This document shows, one piece after another, positions 14,904 through 22,899 of a stretch of 38,407 bases of DNA (positions are counted from its first letter, which is position 1; every line of letters starts with the position of its first letter). The position numbers and the translations under genes were made by a program. Origin of the DNA: Rhodoluna limnophila (GTDB lineage Bacteria; Actinomycetota; Actinomycetes; Actinomycetales; Microbacteriaceae); contig CAMAXJ010000008.1 in NCBI GenBank assembly GCA_945862155.1, positions 1 through 38,407 of the forward strand, given 5' to 3'. The notes below the pieces were generated by a model. It worked only from the letters and a program-made list of their open reading frames with translations, was not told where the DNA came from and did no database searches.

Positions 14904-16078
14904 TAGATGGCACTCCCAAGGTCACGGACTTTCTCCCAGGATCTTGATTCCCAAGAGTTGATAAGGGCCTGCTGAACGCTAACCACGTCAACAGCTTCCT
15001 TGAAGCTCGGAGAAAAAGGCTTGCCGGTTGCCAGCGACTCAAGGAAGCTGTAATCCTCGATAGCTACAAAATCCTCCAAGCCAACTGCGTTGGCTTGACC
15101 TGGAACGAAGTTGGCGTGGAACGGGAACCGATCGCCACCGTAGATGGTTTTGTAGCCTGAGTTCTTATCTTCGATTAGCTCGTAATACTGCAATTCATTG
15201 AGCTTTTCTAGGTTCCAGGAGATCGCTCCCTTGGTTCCATAGACCTCAAAGGCGTTCTGGCTCTCAGGTCCAACCATGGTTCTGGAAACCTCAAAGGTTC
15301 CGGTGGCGCCGTTTTTAAAGGTGCAGAGCATCGAGGCAAAGTCCTCGTTTTCAACATTTCCCTTTGGATCTTCTGGCTTACCTCTGCCGTAGTGACCTGC
15401 GGCTCCGGTTGGAATCGGACGCTTAGGAATTGTGGTGTTTTTCATACCTATTACCTCGGTGATATCCCCAATTAGGTACTGGGCCATAGATACCGAGTGC
15501 GAAAGGATATCGCTTGTGACACCGTAGCCAGCCTGATCCATGATGAAGCGCCAGGTCAGAAGTCCCAGCTCATCGCTTCCATACATCGACAAGAACCTGC
15601 CGCGGTAATGGGTGATTTCACCCAGTGCTCCAGAATCAATCAGGTTCTTGGCGTGAATAACTAGAGGTGCCCAGATGTAGTTATAGCCAACACCGGTTGC
15701 AACACCAGCTTTTTTGGCAGCAGCTAGAGCTGCAACGGTTTGCTCAGGCTTTCCACCGATTGGCTTTTCGCTGAAGATAGCCTTGCCGGCTGCAGCGGCT
15801 GCCTCAATCATCGGAACGTGAAGCATGTTTGGTGCGGTGACCCAAACGGCATCAACATCGTCGGAATTGATCGCCTCGCGCCAGTCTTCAACCGCTCTCT
15901 CAAATCCAAAGTCGCTGACTGCTCTTTCGCGTCTGGATGGTTCGGTGTCAGCGCAAACAACTAGTTTGGGGTCAAAGGAGCGTTTTGGGAACAGTGAGGG
16001 AATTCGAAGCACCGAGCGAGAGTGAGCCTCACCCATCCAGCCCAAACCAAGAACAGCGATACCGATGCGTTTGTTCAT
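14903..16078 (-). CDS. Gfo/Idh/MocA-family oxidoreductase of the inositol operon
   Basis: 391-aa NAD(P)-dependent sugar or cyclitol dehydrogenase. The Rossmann motif GLGWMG is at residues 11-16 and the EKP catalytic block (FSEKPIGG) near 100. It is longer than the iolG product at 18954 and probably oxidises another inositol isomer (scyllo- or chiro-inositol) or a related inosose. ATG 16078 is used; a 48-residue upstream extension would overlap the aldolase gene and lacks family similarity. It starts 19 bases after the aldolase and overlaps iolD by one base, so it is a core member of the operon. The exact substrate is uncertain. Confidence 0.87.
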   Translation of the reverse strand: MNKRIGIAVLGLGWMGEAHSRSVLRIPSLFPKRSFDPKLVVCADTEPSRRERAVSDFGFERAVEDWREAINSDDVDAVWVTAPNMLHVPMIEAAAAAGKAIFSEKPIGGKPEQTVAALAAAKKAGVATGVGYNYIWAPLVIHAKNLIDSGALGEITHYRGRFLSMYGSDELGLLTWRFIMDQAGYGVTSDILSHSVSMAQYLIGDITEVIGMKNTTIPKRPIPTGAAGHYGRGKPEDPKGNVENEDFASMLCTFKNGATGTFEVSRTMVGPESQNAFEVYGTKGAISWNLEKLNELQYYELIEDKNSGYKTIYGGDRFPFHANFVPGQANAVGLEDFVAIEDYSFLESLATGKPFSPSFKEAVDVVSVQQALINSWESRSWEKVRDLGSAI

Positions 16079-16097
16079 TTGCCGTGTTTTCCTTTTT

Positions 16098-17012
16098 CTA
16101 TTTTGAGCCGTCGCGATTTGCGAGCGCTTTGTGAACCAAGTCTGCGGCGCGGGACACCGCTCCAAAAGTATCGGAATTCGTAGGGTACAAAAGCGACCTT
16201 CCGGCCACCAGTCCACGAACATTTAGAATTCTCATTCCAGCTTCCCAGCGACCAAACAATTCACTGTCATCTTGGGTTGGTTCCCCACCCAGCATCAAAA
16301 CAGGAAGGCTAGTTGCCCCGGCAACCAGCGCCATTTGCTTGCTGGCTGGAACCTTCAGCCAAGAGTATGCCGAGGAGGAGCCAAGACCTGAGGCAATTGC
16401 CACCACCTTGGTTAGGGCTTCATCGGATGGATCCAGCACGGCGGTGCCCTTTTTGTCTTTTAGATACGGCAGCGGCTCAATCAGGGAAAGCAGCTTCCTG
16501 TCGGCAAGCTTGGTGGAAAGGGCCGCCACGGTCTCGATTGTTCTGGCAACCCCGGGGTCTGAGTAATCAATGCGAATTAGGGTCTTTCCCCCATCGAGCC
16601 CCATGGACTCGATGTGTTCGGCGTCATAAGAAGTAAGCCGATCATCTAATTCCCAGCTGGCACCAATGATGCCGCCGCGGTTCATGGTTCCAATTGCCAG
16701 CTTGTCATTTAGTGCTCCAAGAAAAGCCAGCTCCTCGAGAATATCGGCACTTGCCAATACCCCGTCAACTGCCGGATTGGCAAGGCCTGAAACTAGACGC
16801 TCCAGCAGGGTGAAACGATCTGACATCGCTACTGGATTGTTACCAATTGAAATCTTGCCCCGGGCGGTGTGATCGGCGGCCAGGATAAGTAAATTACCGT
16901 CCGGGCTCAGTGCCTTTCGACGACGTCTTGCCTTTAGTGCATCAACCAAACTGTGCGGTTCAAAAACCCTCGCATCTAGAAGTGCTTGGTAGTGCTGTCT
17001 TTCAAGTTTCAC
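16098..17012 (-). CDS. Cgl0159-like (beta/alpha)8 aldolase, probable IolJ-function enzyme
   Basis: 304-aa TIM-barrel protein. LLILAADHTARGKISIG near the N-terminus and the downstream block SLIEPLPY are typical of a family found in actinobacterial iol clusters, expected to cleave 5-dehydro-2-deoxy-6-phosphogluconate into dihydroxyacetone phosphate and malonate semialdehyde. The ORF can be extended upstream to 17069, but GTG 17012 is preferred because it overlaps the iolC stop as GTGA, a coupling seen throughout this operon. Its position directly after the kinase fits its place in the pathway. Role from context is good; biochemical proof is not in the sequence. Confidence 0.8.
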   Translation of the reverse strand: MKLERQHYQALLDARVFEPHSLVDALKARRRRKALSPDGNLLILAADHTARGKISIGNNPVAMSDRFTLLERLVSGLANPAVDGVLASADILEELAFLGALNDKLAIGTMNRGGIIGASWELDDRLTSYDAEHIESMGLDGGKTLIRIDYSDPGVARTIETVAALSTKLADRKLLSLIEPLPYLKDKKGTAVLDPSDEALTKVVAIASGLGSSSAYSWLKVPASKQMALVAGATSLPVLMLGGEPTQDDSELFGRWEAGMRILNVRGLVAGRSLLYPTNSDTFGAVSRAADLVHKALANRDGSK

Positions 17013-17944
17013 GCTGCCCCCGCTAACATTTTCTCTAGCTCTGCTACGGTTGGCATCGCATCGGCACAAGTTAGACGTGTTGCAACAAGTGCTCCAGCGG
17101 CATTAGCAAAGGTGCCAATTTTTTCCAAGTCCCAGTCATTGATTAGTCCGTAGCAAACCGCTCCACCAAATGCGTCGCCGGCACCAAGGCCGCAGACAAC
17201 CTCGACCGGATGAGCTGGGATCACTATTTGCTCACTGGCTGATTTGATGAGTACTCCCTCGGCTCCAAGCTTGATTATCGCAAGTTTTACACCGGCTGCA
17301 AGCAGAGCATCGGCGGCTTCGCTTGCCACGGTTGTGCCAAGAGCCACCTCGCACTCTTCCAAGTTTCCAACCACGATGCTCGCTAAGGCGATTGCGCGGG
17401 TAGCCATGGCACGAGCTTCTTGCTTAGAAGCCCAAAGCTGCGGCCGGTAGTCAAGATCCAAGATGGTGTGAGAATCAGATCCGCGAAGCCCCATCCAGCT
17501 AAGGCAAGTTTCGGCAGTTGTGCCTTGAGATAAAGAGGTCTGGCTGATCCAAAGAATCTTGGTTTCCCGGACCACCGAGGCGGGCACTGCTTCTTGGGTT
17601 AGCTGAGTATCTGGCGCCGCTGCCCCGCGGTAGAAAACCACCGTTGGGGTTTCAGGCGGTGTCAGGGCTGCAAAAGCCAGCGGGGTTTGGGCGTTTTCGA
17701 CTGTTCCGACAAAGCTGGTGTCCACCCCAAAGGATTTGAGTTTATTTGTCACATACTGCCCGAAGGAGTCGTCGCCGACCTTGGTTGCAAGTGCTGATGC
17801 AAGACCCAGCTGGGCGCAGGCAACTGCAACGTTGGTGGGGCTTCCGCCAACCGATTTGGTGAAGCTTTGCTGGGAGTCAAATCCGGCGTTGGCTTCTTTG
17901 GCGTAAAGATCTACGCTCACTCGGCCAACACTTAGAACATCCAC
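17009..17944 (-). CDS. iolC: 5-dehydro-2-deoxygluconokinase
   Basis: 311-aa PfkB-family kinase that phosphorylates 5-dehydro-2-deoxy-D-gluconate. The substrate-binding SVGGSPTNVAVA block and the C-terminal CGLGAGDAFGGA motif (catalytic aspartate in GAGD) are both intact. The early VDLYAKEANAGF segment is typical of IolC rather than ribokinase. It starts 12 bases after iolE and overlaps the aldolase start by four bases. In organisms where IolC is fused to an aldolase-like domain the protein is about twice this size; here the two functions are separate genes. Confidence 0.93.
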   Translation of the reverse strand: MDVLSVGRVSVDLYAKEANAGFDSQQSFTKSVGGSPTNVAVACAQLGLASALATKVGDDSFGQYVTNKLKSFGVDTSFVGTVENAQTPLAFAALTPPETPTVVFYRGAAAPDTQLTQEAVPASVVRETKILWISQTSLSQGTTAETCLSWMGLRGSDSHTILDLDYRPQLWASKQEARAMATRAIALASIVVGNLEECEVALGTTVASEAADALLAAGVKLAIIKLGAEGVLIKSASEQIVIPAHPVEVVCGLGAGDAFGGAVCYGLINDWDLEKIGTFANAAGALVATRLTCADAMPTVAELEKMLAGAA

Positions 17945-17956
17945 GATTTGTTTTCT

Positions 17957-18859
17957 CTACTTCGAAACCAAAGTTGGTGCAACGGTGTTTCTTAGGTAGT
18001 CCATCGAATTTGCTACCTGATGAACCGGACCTTCGCCTTCGGCTGGAAAACCAGAAGTGAGTGCGGTGTCTTGCTCGATCACATACCAGCCTTGGTATCC
18101 AGCATTTTCAAGAGTTTGGATTACTCCCATGATGTCAACATCGCCCTGGCCAAGTGGGGTAAACAAACCAGCCTGGGTCGCGGCCATCAAAGTGACCTCT
18201 CTGCTCAAAACTTTTGGAACCATTGAAAGCTGAACGTCTTTGAGATGAACGTGACCGACTCGTTCCATAGCGTCCTTGGCAAACTGCACTGGGTCTTGTC
18301 CACCGATGGCCGTGTGTCCGGTGTCCAAGCACCACTTCACGTCGCAAGAATCCAAGAATCGATGCATGTCCGCTTTTGTTTCCACAATGGTTTGAACATG
18401 TGGGTGGAGCACTTGATCAAGACCGTGCTCTTGGCAGATCTCGTCAATAATTCCAAACATCTCAACTGCATGTTTTTGCTCATCAACTGACAACGCTCTA
18501 GGAAAGGACCAGTCCCAATCCTGAACGGCAGCCGAAACAAACTTGGTGGCTCCGGCGATTTGGAAGAGCTTTGCTGTGGCTGTGGCGCTATCGATGGTTG
18601 CCTGACGCTGAGATTTATCGTGCACCACCACTGGAGTAAATCCACCAAGCAATTGCATCCCGTAATTGGCTAACTCATCTTTCACCGAGGCTGGATCGGA
18701 TGGTAAAAATCCAGGGGCGCCAAGTTCCGTGGCGGTAAAGCCAAGCCCCTTCATCTCACTGAGAACACGCTCAGTGGGAAGCATCTCGCCCCAGCCGGGA
18801 ACCTCGCAAATACCCCAGGAAATTGGTGCTGAGGCAACACGGGATAAAAAGTCAGACAA
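17957..18859 (-). CDS. iolE: myo-Inosose-2 dehydratase
   Basis: 300-aa xylose-isomerase-like TIM barrel that dehydrates scyllo-inosose to the trihydroxycyclohexanedione used by IolD. The family signature APISWGICEVPGWGEML lies near residues 11-27, and metal-binding positions in the HPH and DTGHTAI segments are visible. It is the first gene of the minus-strand operon. The start is TTG at 18859 with AAAGGG six bases upstream. Its promoter abuts a 14-bp palindrome. Confidence 0.94.
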   Translation of the reverse strand: MSDFLSRVASAPISWGICEVPGWGEMLPTERVLSEMKGLGFTATELGAPGFLPSDPASVKDELANYGMQLLGGFTPVVVHDKSQRQATIDSATATAKLFQIAGATKFVSAAVQDWDWSFPRALSVDEQKHAVEMFGIIDEICQEHGLDQVLHPHVQTIVETKADMHRFLDSCDVKWCLDTGHTAIGGQDPVQFAKDAMERVGHVHLKDVQLSMVPKVLSREVTLMAATQAGLFTPLGQGDVDIMGVIQTLENAGYQGWYVIEQDTALTSGFPAEGEGPVHQVANSMDYLRNTVAPTLVSK

Positions 18860-18873
18860 TTGGGACCCTTTCG

Positions 18874-18887
18874 TTGGAACGTTCCAA
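18874..18887. promoter_or_regulatory. 14-bp perfect palindrome, probable operator of the LacI-type iol regulator
   Basis: TTGGAACGTTCCAA is its own reverse complement and has the CG centre usual for LacI-family sites. It lies one base downstream of the minus-strand -10 element (18889-18894), between that promoter and iolE, and upstream of the divergent iolG-lacI unit. Repression of both units by the LacI-type protein encoded at 19953 is inferred. Confidence 0.7.
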
Positions 18888-18888
18888 A

Positions 18889-18918
18889 AGTATGCCAGAA
18901 TAAAGGCACTTTCCGCAA
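18889..18918 (-). promoter_or_regulatory. Predicted promoter of the iolE operon
   Basis: On the minus strand TTGCGG (18918-18913), an 18-base spacer and CATACT (18894-18889). The start point would fall within the palindrome at 18874-18887, fitting repressor control. Both hexamers are only partial matches. Confidence 0.5.
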
Positions 18919-18953
18919 CACCACAGTAGGCACAACCGTAAGGGGGTCAGATC

Positions 18954-19946
18954 TTGAAGGTCTTGGTCATAGGTTCCGGTCGCATGGGCGCCATCCGCGC
19001 CGAGGACCTAAGCGCAAACCCAAAGGTTAGCCGGGTGCTGATCACAAACCGAAACCCCGATCACGGTGCAGCACTAGCTCAGAAGTTTTCAGCCGAGTTT
19101 GTGCCCTGGGACTTACTTGGTTCCATTGACGCGGATGCCTTCGTGGTCGCAGTAGGAACAGCCGCCCACGAGCAGGTGCTTTCTAAAGTACTTCCCCACG
19201 GCAAACCTGTCCTTTGCGAAAAGCCAATTGCCGCAACTATTTCTGGAACCCGAGCCGCCATCGAGTCAGCAGCAAAATACGGAGCCCCGCTGCAAATTGG
19301 TTTTCAGCGACGCTTTGATGAAAACATTCAAAAAATGAAACAGCAAATTCAATCCGGTGAAATTGGCACTTTGTATTCGCTGACCATGACCGCACACGAT
19401 TTCACTCCAAGCGCCAGGGAGTTCATTGAAGGCAGTGGCGGTATCTTCCGCGACATGCACGTCCATGATTTTGATCTGATTCGCTGGCTCACCGACACCG
19501 AGGTCGAAACCGTTTTTGCCACTAAGTCTGTTTTGGAACACCAGGACTATGCCGACTTTGGCGATGCCGACACTTCAGCGGTGGTTGCTAAAACCACCTC
19601 CGGAGTCCCGGTGATAATTTCTGGCACCCGCCACAATGGACTCGGACAAGATGTCAGGCTGGAAGCTTTTGGTTCCAAGAATTCAATTTCAGCTGGACTG
19701 AATACTCGAACCCCACTTCATGACCTGGAGCAGCAGCTAAAGCTAAATGTGAATCCATATCTGGGATTTGTCGATCGCTTTCGAGATGCCTTTAGAAATG
19801 AAACCAATGCTTTTGTTTCATTCGCCAGCGATGAAATTGCTAACCCCTGCCCGGCTGATTCCGCGCTTGAGAGCCTGAGGATTGCCGAGGCCTGTGAGTT
19901 ATCGGCATCAAGTGGCAAATCAGTGCGCGTAGCTGAGGTTTTGTAG
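18954..19946 (+). CDS. iolG: myo-Inositol 2-dehydrogenase
   Basis: 330-aa Gfo/Idh/MocA enzyme, expected to oxidise myo-inositol to scyllo-inosose with NAD. The Rossmann motif GSGRMG is at residues 7-12, the catalytic lysine K90 is in CEKPIA, and GGIFRDMHVHDFD supplies D167 and H171 of the catalytic triad. GFQRRFDENIQKMKQQIQSG is the IolG-type substrate-loop region. It starts with TTG and AGGGGG nine bases ahead. It diverges from the iolE operon across the 14-bp palindrome and is followed after six bases by the LacI-type regulator. The other dehydrogenase at 14903 is the alternative main IolG. Confidence 0.85.
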   Translation: MKVLVIGSGRMGAIRAEDLSANPKVSRVLITNRNPDHGAALAQKFSAEFVPWDLLGSIDADAFVVAVGTAAHEQVLSKVLPHGKPVLCEKPIAATISGTRAAIESAAKYGAPLQIGFQRRFDENIQKMKQQIQSGEIGTLYSLTMTAHDFTPSAREFIEGSGGIFRDMHVHDFDLIRWLTDTEVETVFATKSVLEHQDYADFGDADTSAVVAKTTSGVPVIISGTRHNGLGQDVRLEAFGSKNSISAGLNTRTPLHDLEQQLKLNVNPYLGFVDRFRDAFRNETNAFVSFASDEIANPCPADSALESLRIAEACELSASSGKSVRVAEVL

Positions 19947-19952
19947 CCAACA

Positions 19953-20951
19953 ATGTCCACCAGCAAACCAACTATTCACGACGTTGCCTCATTGGCCGGA
20001 GTGTCCAAGTCGCTGGTGTCGCTGGCTCTTTCAGGGTCAAAAAAGGTCAGTGAAAAAAGCCGAGAGCGGATTCTGGCAGCCTCGGAAAGCCTGGGCTACC
20101 GCCGAAACGCAGCCGCTAGGTCCCTGGCTGTCCAGCGCAGCCAAACCATGGGGGTTTTGATTCTGGATCTGCACAATCCCGTGTTTGCGGAGATCTTGGA
20201 TGGGGTTCAATCCGAGCTTCGAGACTACGGATACTCCACCATGTTGGTGACCGGAGGCAAGGACCCGGTCCTTGAAAAAACTGAGATTGACTCTCTCCTG
20301 CAGTTTCAAATCGAGGGTCTGATTCTGATTTCTCATCGACTAAGTTCCAGGGAGCTCACGAAAATTGCCAATGAGGTGCCGACGGTGACTGTGACCCGGG
20401 AGGACATTATCTCTTCGGCCCTAGATACCGTTTGCAATGACGATGTTGCCGGAGCAAGGCTGGCAGTTGATCACCTGGTTTCACTTGGTCACTCAAAGAT
20501 TGTTTGCCTGAGCGGTGGCGACAATCCGGTTTCTCATTCCAGAGTCCAGGGCTATCGCCTGGCTATGCAGCAGCACGGTAAGGAAACTTTTGCCAGCGTT
20601 GTTTCCGGAGGACTCACCGACGCCACCGGATACCAAGCAGCGATTCAAGCACTCAGTCAAAAGCCAACTGCATTGTTTGTTGCCAATGACATCGCAGCCA
20701 TGGGTGCTATCGCGGCCATTGAAGAAGCTGGTCTATCAGTTCCGGCAGATGTCTCGGTTGTTGGCTATGACGGAATAAGTCTGGGAGCGCTTCGAAGTGT
20801 AAACCTGACTACCATCGCCCAGCCACTTGACGAGCTTGGTCGACTGGCAGCAAAAGCGCTTGTTCAAAGAATCAAAAGCCCCGGCAGTAAATCTCAGCAC
20901 ATCCGAGTTTCATCAAAGCTTGTGGTGCGCGGAACCTCCGCTGCTATCTAG
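19953..20951 (+). CDS. LacI-family transcriptional regulator, probable inositol repressor
   Basis: 332-aa repressor. The N-terminal helix-turn-helix and hinge (TIHDVASLAGVSKSLVSLAL, about residues 6-25, then SEKSRERILAA) are followed by a periplasmic-binding-protein-like ligand domain. It lies six bases after iolG and is probably cotranscribed. The likely operator is the palindrome at 18874-18887, and the inducer is probably an inositol or a pathway intermediate. The 3' end overlaps the convergent acetoacetate-CoA ligase gene by eight bases. Confidence 0.88.
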   Translation: MSTSKPTIHDVASLAGVSKSLVSLALSGSKKVSEKSRERILAASESLGYRRNAAARSLAVQRSQTMGVLILDLHNPVFAEILDGVQSELRDYGYSTMLVTGGKDPVLEKTEIDSLLQFQIEGLILISHRLSSRELTKIANEVPTVTVTREDIISSALDTVCNDDVAGARLAVDHLVSLGHSKIVCLSGGDNPVSHSRVQGYRLAMQQHGKETFASVVSGGLTDATGYQAAIQALSQKPTALFVANDIAAMGAIAAIEEAGLSVPADVSVVGYDGISLGALRSVNLTTIAQPLDELGRLAAKALVQRIKSPGSKSQHIRVSSKLVVRGTSAAI

Positions 20952-22809
20952 CTTCTTCCTTGAAGCTTTTGGCCCAATCCCGAAACCACTCAAGGCACTC
21001 GGGGTTCGCCAGAGTTGAGCTATCTCGCTCTTGACGGCCAGAGATGATATCGGCCAGGGCTAATTCGTTTAGCTTGCCATTTCGAGTTCTTGGCAAATCT
21101 GGCACCGAGACAATAAGAGAAGGAACGTGGCGGGGGCTGGCGTTATCTCTAAGGCTTGATTTGATCACCTGGATAAGGCCTTGATCTAGCTGATCTTCGG
21201 TCACAACGAACAGCACGATCCTGGTGTCGCCATCAAAAGGCTGAGCTACCGCCAGTGCACCGGTGATTTGGGGCAGATTCATCACAACCCGATAAATCTC
21301 GGCGGTACCAATTCGAACCCCTCTGGAATTCAAGGTGGCATCCACCCGACCAAGAATCTCAAACCCGCCAGAGCTGGTGGTTCTGGCAAAATCCCCGTGC
21401 GCCCAGACCCCTTCAAATCTCTCGAAGTAAGCAGCGCGCATCCTTGCGCCAGTTTCGTCGCCCCAGAATTTCAGCGGAACGGTTGGGAAATCATTTCTAC
21501 ACACCAGCTCGCCATCTTCGCCCGAGGAAACTTCTTTTCCATCCTGATCAAAGATTGCGATATCTAACCCGAGAGCTGGTCCTTGAATCTCTCCCCTGAC
21601 CACCTTTTCTGTTGGCACCCCGAGCACCAAGCAACCGCAGACATCCGTCCCACCGGCAATCGAAGCTAGAGCCACCGAATCCGAAACTGATTCGGCAACC
21701 CAATCAAAGCCACTTGGAGAAAGCGGGGATCCGGTGGAAGCTATGGTTTTCAAGTTTTTGAGGTCGAATTTTGATTTAGGAACCAGAGCCCGTTTTCTCC
21801 AGCTGTCTATCAAGGCGGCGGAGACTCCAAGAAATGACACTTTTTCTTCTTCTGCTACTGACCAAAGCTTTGTTATTTCCGGATAGCTGGGGCTACCATC
21901 AACCAACACGATGGTTGCTTGACGCCCAAGGCCCATCACCAGCCAGTTCCACATCATCCAGCCACAGGTGGTTGAGTAAAAGATGCGATCTCCTGGATTG
22001 ATATCCAGGTGATACCCCTGCTCGCTGAGAACCTTTAGGAGCACACCGGCAGCCGAGTGCACAATGCACTTAGGTTTGCCGGTTGTGCCACTGGAAAACA
22101 ATATGAATCCCGGATGGGCAAAATCCAGTTTTTCAAACTCCAGTGCGGTGCCGCGGTGGGGCGCTAGAAACTCTTCCCAGCTTTGGTGGGTGCCAGAGCC
22201 CCCTACAACCACAACCTGTTTGAGTGTTGGCAGCTCCGACACAACTTGGTCAATTTTGTCTCGCAGACTGAATTTCTTTCCCCCGTACTGATACTCAGCG
22301 GTGGTAAGCAAAAACACTGGCTCAATCTGGCCAAAGCGATCAATAAGTGCTGCTGGACCAAAATCTGTCGATGCGGTGCTTACTACCGCGCCTAGGCTCA
22401 AAGCTCCAAGTGCCAAAACCACAGCTTCTTGAACATTTGGCATCCACGCCACAACCCGGTCACCCTTTTTCACACCGCTGGCCAAAAGGCCCGCTGCGCA
22501 GGCGGCCACCTCAGAACGCAGTTGACCTCGGGTTAGGCAACGTCTTGGGGCATGCTCGCTTAGCTCTACCAATACCTCTTGATCGAAATCTCCAGCCAGC
22601 AGGGTTTCAACAACGTTGAGCTTTGCCTCTTCAAACCATTTAGTCCCGGTGAAATTTGCTCCACTTCGAACCAAGCTGCCTTTTTGTCCAACGATGCTCA
22701 AGTCATCCCAAGCTTTTGACCAGAAGCGTTCAGGATTTTCTACAGACCAGCGATGAAGCTCACGGAAATTATCCGACCCGGTTTGGGTCAAAAGGTCCTG
22801 CATCAACAT
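20944..22809 (-). CDS. Acetoacetate-CoA ligase (acetoacetyl-CoA synthetase)
   Basis: 621-aa ANL-superfamily enzyme that activates acetoacetate with ATP and CoA. The N-terminal FRELHRWSVENPERFWSKAW and VVSTASTDFGPAALIDRFGQ segments are characteristic of acetoacetyl-CoA synthetases. The AMP-binding P-loop (FSSGTTGKPKC) and the C-terminal catalytic-lysine region (PRTRNGKLNEL) are intact. There is no Shine-Dalgarno, but a well-placed -35/-10 pair indicates a leaderless start at 22809. It allows growth on acetoacetate or recycling of ketone bodies. No thiolase or CoA-transferase is adjacent, and a link to inositol catabolism is not evident. Confidence 0.9.
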   Translation of the reverse strand: MLMQDLLTQTGSDNFRELHRWSVENPERFWSKAWDDLSIVGQKGSLVRSGANFTGTKWFEEAKLNVVETLLAGDFDQEVLVELSEHAPRRCLTRGQLRSEVAACAAGLLASGVKKGDRVVAWMPNVQEAVVLALGALSLGAVVSTASTDFGPAALIDRFGQIEPVFLLTTAEYQYGGKKFSLRDKIDQVVSELPTLKQVVVVGGSGTHQSWEEFLAPHRGTALEFEKLDFAHPGFILFSSGTTGKPKCIVHSAAGVLLKVLSEQGYHLDINPGDRIFYSTTCGWMMWNWLVMGLGRQATIVLVDGSPSYPEITKLWSVAEEEKVSFLGVSAALIDSWRKRALVPKSKFDLKNLKTIASTGSPLSPSGFDWVAESVSDSVALASIAGGTDVCGCLVLGVPTEKVVRGEIQGPALGLDIAIFDQDGKEVSSGEDGELVCRNDFPTVPLKFWGDETGARMRAAYFERFEGVWAHGDFARTTSSGGFEILGRVDATLNSRGVRIGTAEIYRVVMNLPQITGALAVAQPFDGDTRIVLFVVTEDQLDQGLIQVIKSSLRDNASPRHVPSLIVSVPDLPRTRNGKLNELALADIISGRQERDSSTLANPECLEWFRDWAKSFKEEAR

Positions 22810-22816
22810 ACGCCAC

Positions 22817-22845
22817 AGCGTATCCCGTTTACATCACTTGCTCAA
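22817..22845 (-). promoter_or_regulatory. Leaderless promoter of the acetoacetate-CoA ligase gene
   Basis: On the minus strand TTGAGC (22845-22840), a 17-base spacer and TACGCT (22822-22817), then seven bases to the ATG at 22809. Confidence 0.6.
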
Positions 22846-22899
22846 AAACAGAGAGCACGCAGCCAAACTCAGAGAAGAAATCCTCCTGATTTATAAGCC

